From the NCBI GenBank assembly GCA_964369605.1, contig CAYJFD010000001.1, positions 124,001 to 188,000 of the forward strand: a stretch of DNA of 64,000 nucleotides. Reading direction: 5' to 3'. Source of the DNA: CAYJFD01 sp964369605 (lineage in GTDB: Bacteria; Bacteroidota; Bacteroidia; Bacteroidales; UBA932). The notes beneath the pieces were generated by a model, which ran no database searches, had not been told where the DNA came from, and saw nothing but the letters and a program-made list of their open reading frames with translations. The translations under genes and the position numbers were made by a program. Below are positions 17,837-26,166 of this stretch, in pieces (the first letter of the stretch is position 1; each line of letters starts with the position of its first letter).

Positions 17837-19855
17837 ATGATATTAAAAGAATCTAAGCACAAGTATTCAGCTCCAGATTTCTTAGAATACAAAATAGAGG
17901 ATTACAAACCTGCCTTCATCGAGAGTATAAATATAGCTAAACAGCGTATTGATGCTATCGTAAATAATACCCAAAGTCCAAACTTTTCTAATACTATAGT
18001 AGAGTTAGAATATGCATCAAGGGAGTTATCAAAGGTTTCAGCTATCTTCTATAATTTGAATGAATGTGCTACATCAGATAAGATGCAGCAGATCGCAGAA
18101 GAATTATCTCCTTTAAATACGGAGTTTGGTATGTATGTCCTGCTGAATGCTCCTCTATTTGCTAAAGTAAAGGCAGTTTATCAAAGTGTACTACGGGATG
18201 ATTTAAGTGTCGAGGAGCTGAAGCTACTAGAGGACACTTATAAGTCTTTTTCAAAAAATGGAGCAAATCTAAATGATGAACAAAAGCAAGAACTTTCTCA
18301 GATCTCAGAGCGCCTGTCTTTGCTTAAATTAGAGTTTAATAAGAATGTCTTGTCTGCTACAAATGAGTATGCTCTTGAGTTAGAAAGTGAGGTCGATTTA
18401 GTCGGATTACCTGATTTTGTTAAAGAAATGGGCAAGGAAGAGGCCTTAGTTCGAGGTTCGCAGAACTGGGTATTTACACTAAAAGCTCCAGTTTATGTGC
18501 CATTTATGCAGTATAGTGAACGTCGAGATTTGCGTGAAAAACTATGGCGTGCATATAATTCGCGCTGTATAGATGGAGAATACTCTAATATAGAAATCGT
18601 AAAAGAAATATTGAGCCTAAGGCTTAAAAAGGCTAAACTTCTCTCCTTCGATTCTTACTCTGACTATGCTTTGAGTGATAGGATGGCTAAATCGAAAGAA
18701 AATGTAATGACTTTTCTTGAAGACCTTCTCGAATATACTCATTCGTACGCTCTTAAAGAGTTAGAAGATGTACAAAAATTCGCAAGAGAATACGGTTTTG
18801 AAGAAAAGATAATGCCATGGGATTTTCTTTTCTTTACGGAGAAGTACAAGGAGAAAAAATATTCTATTAACAGTGAAGTTTTAAAGCCTTATTTCCAACT
18901 GGAATCTGTAAGGGATGCTATTTTTTCTTTGGCGGAAACATTATATGGGCTCTGCTTTAGAGAGAATGCAGATTTGCCATTATATCATCCTGATGCTCAA
19001 GTTTATGAAGTATTTGATGCCGACGGTAAATTTAAGGCTCTTTTGTATTTAGATTTTTTCCCAAGAGAGAGTAAGAGAAACGGTGCATGGATGACAAATT
19101 TTAGAGATCAGAGTATATTTCAAGGAGAAGAGCAAAGGCCATTTGTGCAGATAGTTATGAACTTTACGAAGCCTACAGCAAGTAAGCCAGCTTTACTAAC
19201 ATTTGATGAATTGACTACCTTTTTGCATGAATTCGGACATGCATTACATAGTATATTATCTGAGGGAGCATTCCCTTCTATGACAGGAACAAGTGTAGCA
19301 CGTGATTTTGTAGAGCTACCTTCTCAATTAATGGAGAATTGGGCCTATGAGGAAGAGTTTTTAAGCTCTTTTGCGAGGCATTTTGAAACAGGTGAGATAA
19401 TACCTAAGAGCTACCTGTCAAAGTTGGTTGACGCTAAAAACTTCCAAGCAGCTTATGCCTGCGTTAGGCAGTTATCTTTTGGCCTACTGGATATGCATCT
19501 GCATAACTTCGAGAAAGAAATAGATCAAGATTTATTGGCTTTAGAGCATAGTATTATGGAGAAAACAGCAGTTCTTCCACTAGTTGATGGTACAGTAATG
19601 TTCTCTCATTTTTCTCATATTTTTTCAGGAGGCTACTCGGCAGGTTACTATTCTTATAAGTGGGCAGAGCTACTCGAGGCAGATACCTTTGAACTCTTTA
19701 AAGAAAAGGGAATATTCAATCGTGAAGTCGCAGATAGCTTTAGAGTAAACATACTTTCTAAAGGAGGTTCACAAGACGCTGATATCCTATATCGGAACTT
19801 TAGAGGACGTGATCCTCAGCCAGAGTCCTTGATAAGAAAGATGGATTTAAAATAG
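17837..19855 (+). CDS. M3 family metallopeptidase (oligopeptidase / dipeptidyl carboxypeptidase)
   Basis: 672-residue zinc peptidase of the thimet oligopeptidase family, which degrades short peptides in the cytoplasm. The active-site motif FLHEFGHALHS (HExxH) is present, with the third ligand Glu in MTGTSVARDFVELPSQLMENW. The C-terminal GGYSAGYYSYKWAE is typical of Dcp/OpdA. No signal peptide is evident. Length and domain order are normal. Confidence 0.93.
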   Translation: MILKESKHKYSAPDFLEYKIEDYKPAFIESINIAKQRIDAIVNNTQSPNFSNTIVELEYASRELSKVSAIFYNLNECATSDKMQQIAEELSPLNTEFGMYVLLNAPLFAKVKAVYQSVLRDDLSVEELKLLEDTYKSFSKNGANLNDEQKQELSQISERLSLLKLEFNKNVLSATNEYALELESEVDLVGLPDFVKEMGKEEALVRGSQNWVFTLKAPVYVPFMQYSERRDLREKLWRAYNSRCIDGEYSNIEIVKEILSLRLKKAKLLSFDSYSDYALSDRMAKSKENVMTFLEDLLEYTHSYALKELEDVQKFAREYGFEEKIMPWDFLFFTEKYKEKKYSINSEVLKPYFQLESVRDAIFSLAETLYGLCFRENADLPLYHPDAQVYEVFDADGKFKALLYLDFFPRESKRNGAWMTNFRDQSIFQGEEQRPFVQIVMNFTKPTASKPALLTFDELTTFLHEFGHALHSILSEGAFPSMTGTSVARDFVELPSQLMENWAYEEEFLSSFARHFETGEIIPKSYLSKLVDAKNFQAAYACVRQLSFGLLDMHLHNFEKEIDQDLLALEHSIMEKTAVLPLVDGTVMFSHFSHIFSGGYSAGYYSYKWAELLEADTFELFKEKGIFNREVADSFRVNILSKGGSQDADILYRNFRGRDPQPESLIRKMDLK

Positions 19856-19876
19856 AGAAAACTACCTTAGGGTATA

Positions 19877-20716
19877 CTAAGATTCTAGGGCGAGAGTTAG
19901 GCAAATAAACTGCTCTACTGATAGTTGTTCTGGGCGCATATCAAGCATATTCATTTCTTCTGGTTTACCTTTTTTCTTCTCATACTGAGTTAGAAAACGG
20001 CTACTGTCTTCCATTACTTTTGGGTCTACGTGGTATCTAGCGTCATTAACAATAGGACGAATAGAGTTTCTAATGGTTTTGCGTCGTTGATTAAAGCAAG
20101 ATTTTACGATAGCTTTGAAAAGGGATGGGGAACATCCTAGAGAGGTTCTATCGTTGCGCCTAAGCCTAATAACAGCAGATTTTACTTTAGGTGGCGGGGT
20201 AAAAACATGTTCATCAACGGTGAATAAATACTCTATGTCATACCAAGCCTGTAAAAGGACTGACAGGATGCCATAAGCCTTATTTCCCGGAGGAGAAGCA
20301 AGTCTTTCGGCTACTTCTTTTTGAACCATACCGACTACTTGTGGGATCTGGTTAAGATAGTCTAGTACCTTGAAGAAAATTTGAGAAGATATGTTGTAAG
20401 GGAAGTTACCAATAATCATAAATTTCCCATCAAAATGTTCCTCTAATTTCATTTTAAGGAAATCAGCTTCCATTAGGTTAGGGATAATCTCAGGATACAT
20501 TAGCTTAAGGTAGGCTATAGATTCAGTATCTATATCAACGAGCTTTAGATCCACATCTTCTCTCTCAAGAAGGTATTTAGTTAGTACTCCAGTACCTGGC
20601 CCTATTTCAAGTACCTTTGTCTTCTCCTGAGTGATTAGACTTGACACAATACTATGTGCTATACCCTCATCGTTGAGGAAGTGCTGCCCTAAGGCTTTTT
20701 TTGCTCTTACATACAT
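19877..20716 (-). CDS. ksgA: 16S rRNA dimethyladenosine transferase
   Basis: Dimethylates two adjacent adenosines near the 3' end of 16S rRNA. 279 residues starting MYVRAKKALGQHFLND; SAM-binding VLEIGPGTGVLT and the catalytic NFPYNISSQIFFKVL (NLPY-type) are clear. The C-terminus has SCFNQRRKTIRNS. A TATCTTTG -7 box ends exactly 4 nt before the ATG. It converges with the M3 peptidase gene. Confidence 0.95.
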   Translation of the reverse strand: MYVRAKKALGQHFLNDEGIAHSIVSSLITQEKTKVLEIGPGTGVLTKYLLEREDVDLKLVDIDTESIAYLKLMYPEIIPNLMEADFLKMKLEEHFDGKFMIIGNFPYNISSQIFFKVLDYLNQIPQVVGMVQKEVAERLASPPGNKAYGILSVLLQAWYDIEYLFTVDEHVFTPPPKVKSAVIRLRRNDRTSLGCSPSLFKAIVKSCFNQRRKTIRNSIRPIVNDARYHVDPKVMEDSSRFLTQYEKKKGKPEEMNMLDMRPEQLSVEQFICLTLALES

Positions 20717-20720
20717 TGTG

Positions 20721-20728
20721 CAAAGATA
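20721..20728 (-). promoter_or_regulatory. -7 box of ksgA, 4 nt before the start codon
   Basis: TATCTTTG on the minus strand is followed by CACA and the ksgA ATG at 20716. No convincing -33 element was found. Confidence 0.55.
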
Positions 20729-20748
20729 AGAAAATAAAGTATGATTCC

Positions 20749-21636
20749 CTAGTGTATGTGGTTTGGGTCGTCGCAGTGATCGTGCCCTTCATGTTCGCAG
20801 TCCTCAGTTTCACTAGGAGGATTGCCCGCAAGTTGACTCTCGTCACGGTAATCCTCTATAGAGAGAAGAAGAGTAAATGATTCTAATTCTTTCTTTTTAT
20901 TATAGTTTTCACTTTTTACTACACCTATGCCTCTAGCGTACCATTCACTTGTGTATGAAGTCTCAGTCTTCATAAGAGCCTTGGTCTTCATCTTACTACT
21001 AACGAGATAGGTCTCAAATTCTCCCGCAGGCACCTCGACAGTTTCCTTTTTAATTACTTCCCTATCGCTAAGTGTCATAGTAGTAGAGAACATCATTACT
21101 TTTATCTTAAGTTTATATTCTTCTAACTCGTCCCCTACTTCCATATTAAATGGAATAATATCTTCAGTCTCTTCTATTTCGATACTTTCAAACACCTTGT
21201 TAAGCTCTTCTTCTGCTTCTTTTTTCTCTTCAGGAGTTTCGAATTGATCACTTTGAGCTACTTCTGCACTGACTTGCCCCATATTGCCCATTATGCTTCT
21301 CATCAAAGCTGCTTGACCAGTGACAATATCTCCTTTTCGAATAATAATAGTATCTAAAATAACTCCAACAGAACTGTCAAATACGTCAAAGGCATCATAT
21401 AAATGTTTTTCTAATATAATCTTTCCATTATTCTTATCTCCTTCTATGCCAGTAATATGGTATCTGCTATAAGAACTAATTACATTATCTTTTGTAAATG
21501 AAGCATAGGTTACGATCTTTCCTTTATTCATCATTTCAAAAGGAAGTTGTTCTTGAGTTTGTTGCGCTTGAATAGAGTGAGCGTTAAATGCTCCAAATAG
21601 AACAGTCGTTAGAAGTAGGGTTATAAGTTTAGTCAT
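20749..21636 (-). CDS. Secreted TapB/DUF3108-like protein with a His-rich tail
   Basis: 295 residues with a signal peptide (about 1-24, ending IQAQQ). The body (about 30-265) has the pattern of DUF3108/TapB-like beta-rich periplasmic proteins: YHITGIEGDKNNGKI, ETVEVPAGEFETYLVSSK and TSEWYARGIGVVKSENYN. After residue 275 comes a tail dense in H, C, D and E (EDCEHEGHDHCDDPNHIH), which could bind a transition metal. Family assignment is from memory; function unknown. A TATCTTTG -7 box is at 21677-21684 on the minus strand. Confidence 0.65.
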   Translation of the reverse strand: MTKLITLLLTTVLFGAFNAHSIQAQQTQEQLPFEMMNKGKIVTYASFTKDNVISSYSRYHITGIEGDKNNGKIILEKHLYDAFDVFDSSVGVILDTIIIRKGDIVTGQAALMRSIMGNMGQVSAEVAQSDQFETPEEKKEAEEELNKVFESIEIEETEDIIPFNMEVGDELEEYKLKIKVMMFSTTMTLSDREVIKKETVEVPAGEFETYLVSSKMKTKALMKTETSYTSEWYARGIGVVKSENYNKKKELESFTLLLSIEDYRDESQLAGNPPSETEDCEHEGHDHCDDPNHIH

Positions 21637-21719
21637 AATAATTATTTTTTTATCGCAGGCTTACTCCCGCGGTGAGCAAAGATAGAAAAAAAGAAAATAT
21701 ATGGAGTAAAAATCCAAGA

Positions 21720-22313
21720 CTAAAAACACGAAAAAATTTTTGAAACAGAAATATAAGCTTCATCTCTCAGCTCGATCATCGAATTAATTAGGAATAGCCC
21801 ATCGAACTGTTGAATATCGTCTATGGTGATTTTACAGGGAGTAATTAAGCCATTATCTATTAAGAACTGTCGTTTTGTCCCAGCTAGAATAGGAGAGTCT
21901 GGAGTGAAGAGTTGTTCTTTCCTCTTAAATACAGTATTGCAAAAAGAAGTATCTCCTACAAGACCGTCTTTGCAGATAAGCACATCATCCGCATTCCCAC
22001 GCTGTGAGAATAAATGATTAATACTTTCTCTGTCTAGATATTTCCTAGAATAATTAAGATCTTGTGAGTTTATTACTCTAAGAGACTTAATAGTTGGTAG
22101 CTTATATTCTAGAAACTCGCACGAGAATATTTCTTTGTGGTCGTAAATTATTCTCCACTTTACAAGAGAGCCCATAAATTTACTAGCTGGAAAGGAATTA
22201 TGAAAAAGATGTTCTATATCTTGTTTGAATCCATTCGCTTGCATTCTAGAAAGATGATATTCTAGGTTCTGTGGCTTGCTATCTGCGATTTTTATACTTT
22301 CTAAGAATTTCAT
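21720..22313 (-). CDS. Aminodeoxychorismate lyase-like class IV aminotransferase (PabC)
   Basis: 197-residue PLP-dependent class IV aminotransferase, the short form that accompanies PabB in Bacteroidetes. YHLSRMQANGF near the start, the NADDVLICKDGLVGDTSFCNTVF segment and TPDSPILAGTKRQFLIDNGLI (usual E-x-x-x-x-N and GTxR positions) support lyase activity, which releases pyruvate from aminodeoxychorismate to give p-aminobenzoate. It overlaps pabB by 4 bases. Confidence 0.85.
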   Translation of the reverse strand: MKFLESIKIADSKPQNLEYHLSRMQANGFKQDIEHLFHNSFPASKFMGSLVKWRIIYDHKEIFSCEFLEYKLPTIKSLRVINSQDLNYSRKYLDRESINHLFSQRGNADDVLICKDGLVGDTSFCNTVFKRKEQLFTPDSPILAGTKRQFLIDNGLITPCKITIDDIQQFDGLFLINSMIELRDEAYISVSKIFSCF

Positions 22314-23314
22314 TTTCCTACGTATATCTTCGTATTTACCTCCTGATATTCTTCCTGCATATCACTATTTATAGTAATACCTCCTCCACTTCGATAGAAA
22401 AACTTGTCTTGTACCTTCTCTATAAAACGAATCATAACAGCTGAGTCTAACTCACAACCATCAAAGTAGCCAAAGACTCCGCAGTAATAACCTCTATCTT
22501 CACCTTCGGCCTTTGTGATTAGTTCTACCGTTGGAACTTTTGGAGAGCCGCAAATAGAGCCTGCAGGAAGTAGCTCTAGGAGAAGGTCTCCATAGTTATC
22601 GCTGTACTGTGAAAGCAGATCCCCTGTAATTTCAGAACTTACTTGAAGTATGTCACCCTTTATAGTCGAGAGCTTGTCTATATAGCGAAATCTCTCAAGC
22701 TTGATATTTGTTGCTACACGGCTCAAATCGCTTCTAATTAAGTCTACAATAGTATGGTGTTCTGCTATTTCCTTCGGATTGGATAGGAGGCTTTCCTCTG
22801 CGTTAGGAACATCAGCGCTAATAGTACCCTTCATAGGAAAGGAGCTGATTTTCTGATTTTTATCTATTTTTATAAAAGTCTCTGGAGAGAAGCAAACAAA
22901 AGAATCAGGGACATAAAGAAGGTAGGTGCTGTTAGCTCTATTGGCTATTTCCTCTAATGAAATATTACCGTTTAGAGGAGTCTTAATCGTAAGATTAGCA
23001 AGAAAGGAATCACCTCTATATAGTCCAGAATAGATAGTGTTGAATTTCTCAGAATAAGTGCTAAAATCGGTGTAGCAAGGTTTAAGATCTAAACTATTAT
23101 CTAGCTGTGTTGTTAATTTCCTATTGAAATTACTTTTCGTTCCAAGTCTCCACTTAACTTTATCTTGTTTGTCAGGATTCTCTATGAAAAGACCTTCTTT
23201 TTTCTCAAAATCAACAGCAAAGATAAATTTTCTTTTTAAATTAACTCCTTGGTTAATAAGAGATTTTAGCGTGCTTATATCGTAGTTAGCTATGTCTTTA
23301 GTTATTGCCTCCAT
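22310..23314 (-). CDS. pabB: Aminodeoxychorismate synthase component I
   Basis: Chorismate-binding enzyme giving 4-amino-4-deoxychorismate for folate synthesis. It shows FPMKGTISAD (the active-site lysine motif), GSICGSPKVPTVELI and GGGITINSDMQEEYQEVNTK. The frame is open to 23371, but the start is placed at the ATG at 23314 (334 residues), because a -7 box TATCTTTG lies 5 nt upstream and the extension would run into a repeat copy. It is divergent from the pabA-like gene. Confidence 0.9.
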   Translation of the reverse strand: MEAITKDIANYDISTLKSLINQGVNLKRKFIFAVDFEKKEGLFIENPDKQDKVKWRLGTKSNFNRKLTTQLDNSLDLKPCYTDFSTYSEKFNTIYSGLYRGDSFLANLTIKTPLNGNISLEEIANRANSTYLLYVPDSFVCFSPETFIKIDKNQKISSFPMKGTISADVPNAEESLLSNPKEIAEHHTIVDLIRSDLSRVATNIKLERFRYIDKLSTIKGDILQVSSEITGDLLSQYSDNYGDLLLELLPAGSICGSPKVPTVELITKAEGEDRGYYCGVFGYFDGCELDSAVMIRFIEKVQDKFFYRSGGGITINSDMQEEYQEVNTKIYVGK

Positions 23315-23319
23315 AAGTG

Positions 23320-23327
23320 CAAAGATA
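23320..23327 (-). promoter_or_regulatory. -7 box of pabB-pabC
   Basis: TATCTTTG on the minus strand, 5 nt before the pabB ATG. A TTG lies about 20 nt upstream. Confidence 0.55.
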
Positions 23328-23360
23328 TGAAATGCTTCTTTGTTGTCCAATAAAATCCCT

Positions 23361-23460
23361 TCACCCAACACGAAAGACTAAACAAAGGGCTGACGCCACA
23401 TCTTCCTTAGGTAGACGGAACAGCTTTCATCAACATACTTTTCTTCGTATTGTTTGTTTT
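23361..23460. repeat. Truncated copy of the composite hairpin repeat
   Basis: The segment from CACCCAACACGAAAGACT through GGGCTGACGCCACATCTTCC to TTAGGTAGACGG aligns with the copies at 30595 and 30947, and the following bases up to TATTGTTTGTTTT match the start of the middle segment of the full copies. It fills the gap between the divergent pabB and pabA-like genes and supplies the TTTG -33 element of the latter. Confidence 0.75.
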
Positions 23461-23483
23461 AGGTGTAAAAATGAATATTTTTG
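23453..23483 (+). promoter_or_regulatory. Promoter of the pabA-like gene, leaderless arrangement
   Basis: TTTG (23453-23456), a 19-nt spacer and TATTTTTG (23476-23483) fit the Bacteroidetes consensus. The GTG start codon at 23488 follows after 4 nt. Confidence 0.7.
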
Positions 23484-23487
23484 CCGT

Positions 23488-24084
23488 GTGAATAGAATAT
23501 TGGTAATAGATTCTCGGGACTCTTTTGTGTATAATATAGTTGAGGCTCTTCGACAAATGGGGCAAGATGTAATCGTGGAAGATATAGACTCTCTGAAAGT
23601 TCCTTGCGATGAGGAGTTCTCTGCTGCTGTATTGTCTCCAGGAGCAGGCCTTCCTGATGAGTATCCTAATTTGAAGGACTTTATAAACTATTATCATAAG
23701 CTAGTGCCTATCTTAGGGATATGTCTTGGACATCAGGCTCTTTGCTCATATTTCGGAGCAAGACTCTATCAAATAGAACAACCTTTACACGGTTACAGTG
23801 CAACTCTGGATATACTTAAAGGTGATGATCCTATCTTTTATGATATTGCGCAGCAAAAAAGCTGCAATGTCGGACTTTACCACTCCTGGGGTGTTGACTG
23901 CTCATGCAGCGAAGACCTCGAATTACTCGCTCAAGACGAAAGAAAGTGCACGATGGCAGTTAAGCACCGTACACTTCCTATATATGGCTTTCAGTTTCAT
24001 CCGGAGTCCGTGATTTCAGGGGAAGCAGGAATGAAAATGATAAAAAATTGGTTGGCTATTTTTCAATACTTTCTTTTAGAGTAA
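23488..24084 (+). CDS. pabA: Anthranilate/aminodeoxychorismate synthase glutamine amidotransferase
   Basis: Class I glutamine amidotransferase of about 198 residues. VNRILVIDSRDSFVYNI at the start, the nucleophile motif GICLGHQA and GFQFHPES with the His/Glu of the triad are all present. It supplies ammonia to PabB; its position divergent from pabB-pabC favours PabA over TrpG. The frame is open upstream, but family alignment puts the start at the GTG at 23488, directly after a consensus promoter. The 3' end overlaps the convergent lipoprotein gene by 29 bases. Confidence 0.85.
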   Translation: MNRILVIDSRDSFVYNIVEALRQMGQDVIVEDIDSLKVPCDEEFSAAVLSPGAGLPDEYPNLKDFINYYHKLVPILGICLGHQALCSYFGARLYQIEQPLHGYSATLDILKGDDPIFYDIAQQKSCNVGLYHSWGVDCSCSEDLELLAQDERKCTMAVKHRTLPIYGFQFHPESVISGEAGMKMIKNWLAIFQYFLLE

Positions 24085-24490
24085 CATTGACTGTTGCTTC
24101 GTAGTCACCATTATCCCAACCATCTCCTTCTTCAGTATGAATGATATTCATATCTTCTGCTAGGATTTCAGCCTTCGAATATTCTCCGTTAAGCTCCCCA
24201 TCTACATCTACAAAGCTTATCCCTTCAATATCATTAATGTGCATTATATCACATTCGATTTCATAATTTCCATTCTCATCAGTAAGGGTAGTATTTTCTG
24301 AGTAGGAAGAATTAATGACTGAGACCTTTATGCCCTTTATTGGCTCGTTAAGCTCATTCTTAACTTGTCCTTTTACTTCAAATTCTGCATAAGGAGTGCC
24401 ATATTCAGCCTTAGTGATAAAGGGTAAGCAAGACGAAAATCCCAAGAGGACCAGTACCTTGGCTAAAATAAATTTAATTAATCTTTTCAT
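24056..24490 (-). CDS. Lipoprotein of the rSAM/lipoprotein system
   Basis: 144 residues with a lipoprotein signal ending FSSC (Cys21), followed by YGTPYAEFEVKGQVKNELNEPIKGIKV, the start of a carboxypeptidase-regulatory-like (CarboxypepD_reg) beta domain, and a C-terminal WDNGDYEATVNVTL strand. From memory this matches the putative lipoprotein family paired with one specific radical SAM enzyme in Bacteroidetes (the rSAM/lipoprotein system, TIGR04134). The enzyme lies 42 bases upstream. Whether the lipoprotein is the substrate is not known. Confidence 0.8.
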   Translation of the reverse strand: MKRLIKFILAKVLVLLGFSSCLPFITKAEYGTPYAEFEVKGQVKNELNEPIKGIKVSVINSSYSENTTLTDENGNYEIECDIMHINDIEGISFVDVDGELNGEYSKAEILAEDMNIIHTEEGDGWDNGDYEATVNVTLKESIEK

Positions 24491-24532
24491 AATATCTGGT
24501 TTTAGTTTATATTCAATTATATCTGTTTAATT

Positions 24533-25621
24533 TCAATTTTCGTTTGTAAGTTTCTTTAGGTGACAGAGGATAAGTTCTCCTTGGTCATTGCGCAAGTGCA
24601 TTCCATTGCCCTTGCAATATCTAAAATATTTACAGTCTCCACACTCTCCCACCTTCATCCAGCTGCGGTCTCTGAATTTCTCAAAGCGATTCTCCCAAAC
24701 GTCCATAAAGCTGTCTTGATAGATATTGCCTTGGCTGTAATTTGCTCTGATACTTGGGCATGCTGAGATAGAGCCATCTGCTAGGACTGAAGCAATATTT
24801 ACGCCTGCCGAGCACTTGTAAATATGATCTCTAACCTCACCTTCGTAGTTGCCAAGAAAACCTTCACAACCATAGCTGGCTTTTATCTTGCCTTCCTTTC
24901 TTGTCTCGCTAATGAAGTCTAGCATCTGTCTGAATTCTGTACTTGTCAGACTTAGCTCTTCTTCTTGAGCTGCCCTACCTAGGGGGAAAATAGTAAATAA
25001 TCTCCATTCTTTGAGACCTAATGATAGTAGGTATTCTTTAAGCTCAGGAAGATATTTGAGTGTTCTTTTGTTTACACAAGTAACCACATCATATATTATC
25101 CCAGCATCAGCAAGTAGTTTAATAGCTTCAGAGGCCTTTTTAAAGCTCCCTTTTACTCCTCTCATCCAGTCGTGGTCTTCTTCGAATCCATCTAGACTAA
25201 CGGTAACACTACGTAAGCCAGAATCTAATAAAGAATCAAGTCGCTTTTTGTTTAAAGCATAGCCATTTGTTACGATTCCCCACGGAAAACCCTTTTCGTA
25301 AAGAGCCTGTCCGCATTCCTCAAGATCCTTTCTCATAAGAGCCTCTCCTCCGGTAAATATAACTAGGACTTTGTTTGGGTTGATATTGCTGTGTGCAGCT
25401 ACCTCGTCTACTACCCTAAGAAAATCTTCTTTTGGCATATCCTTTACTTCAGACTCCTTCTTACAGTCACTGCCGCAGTGCTTGCAAAGAAGATTGCATC
25501 TTAATGTGCACTCCCAAAACAAGTTCACCATAGGGTAACCCTCGTCGTTCATCTTTACAAGAGTTTCATTAGCTCTTAAGGCTATCCTCCTTTTTAAAGT
25601 AAGTGGAATAATTTTCTTCAT
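24533..25621 (-). CDS. Radical SAM/SPASM enzyme of the rSAM/lipoprotein system
   Basis: 362 residues. The radical SAM cluster is CTLRCNLLCKHCGSDC (CxxxCxxC, about 38-53), followed by IFTGGEALMR and a TIM-barrel-like body. The C-terminal SPASM region has CSAGVNIASVLADGSISACPSI and CGDCKYFRYCKGNG, cysteines for auxiliary iron-sulfur clusters. Such enzymes modify peptides or proteins. The downstream lipoprotein identifies it, from memory, as the TIGR04133 family. A TATCTTTG -7 box is at 25640-25647 on the minus strand. Confidence 0.85.
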   Translation of the reverse strand: MKKIIPLTLKRRIALRANETLVKMNDEGYPMVNLFWECTLRCNLLCKHCGSDCKKESEVKDMPKEDFLRVVDEVAAHSNINPNKVLVIFTGGEALMRKDLEECGQALYEKGFPWGIVTNGYALNKKRLDSLLDSGLRSVTVSLDGFEEDHDWMRGVKGSFKKASEAIKLLADAGIIYDVVTCVNKRTLKYLPELKEYLLSLGLKEWRLFTIFPLGRAAQEEELSLTSTEFRQMLDFISETRKEGKIKASYGCEGFLGNYEGEVRDHIYKCSAGVNIASVLADGSISACPSIRANYSQGNIYQDSFMDVWENRFEKFRDRSWMKVGECGDCKYFRYCKGNGMHLRNDQGELILCHLKKLTNEN

Positions 25622-26166
25622 AGTTTTAGATTGTCAAGGCAAAGATAATAATTATATCAAATTATTAAATAGAAATACCAATATATGAGGCCCTCCTGTA
25701 TCGCACTGGTTTTCAATAAGATAAAAAAATATCCCTCAAAAACGAGCATGGTCTTTTTGTAAATCGTTAGTGTGCAGGACTTTGCAGAGGGGCCATAAAG
25801 AAATTATCTATTATGTATAAAAATAGCCAATGACTAGATACTGAGTTGAATTATTTTAGAAAAAATGAGAGAGAAGGTATGAGTTAAGTATGAGAAATAT
25901 TGTGATTTGTGGAAAACCTTTGATCTGTAGAAAGTTATGAAGTGAAATAATAATAACTAGGACCGTAAATTCCGCTAATTAAATAGCGAAAGTAAGTATC
26001 TAAATTATTCTCAAATCGCCAAATTTGTAAAAATGAGAAAAAACTATTTTGTAATTTAAATGTTCAGACTTTAATTTTACACAAGTAAAAAACAACAAAC
26101 CATATGTTACTTTGATTATCAGAAAGCTGATAATTAGTAATATTTTAAAACTAACCCCTATTAAAA
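25622..26166. other. 545-bp AT-rich intergenic region
   Basis: The left end holds the minus-strand -7 box of the radical SAM gene (25640-25647). The right end holds a two-tier stem-loop (26107-26140) in the presumed leader of the Omp28-like gene. Between them I see AT-rich sequence with no ORF, tRNA or clear repeat. Confidence 0.6.
26107..26140 (+). promoter_or_regulatory. Stem-loop in the leader of the Omp28-like gene
   Basis: TTATCAG (26116-26122), AAAG loop, CTGATAA (26127-26133), enclosed by TTACT (26107-26111) and AGTAA (26136-26140). It ends 26 nt before the ATG at 26167. It has no T run, so it looks like an mRNA leader structure rather than a terminator. Confidence 0.45.

Noticed and set aside
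23317..23487. Upstream extension of the pabA-like gene
   Set aside because: The extra residues are translated repeat sequence; homology begins at the GTG at 23488.
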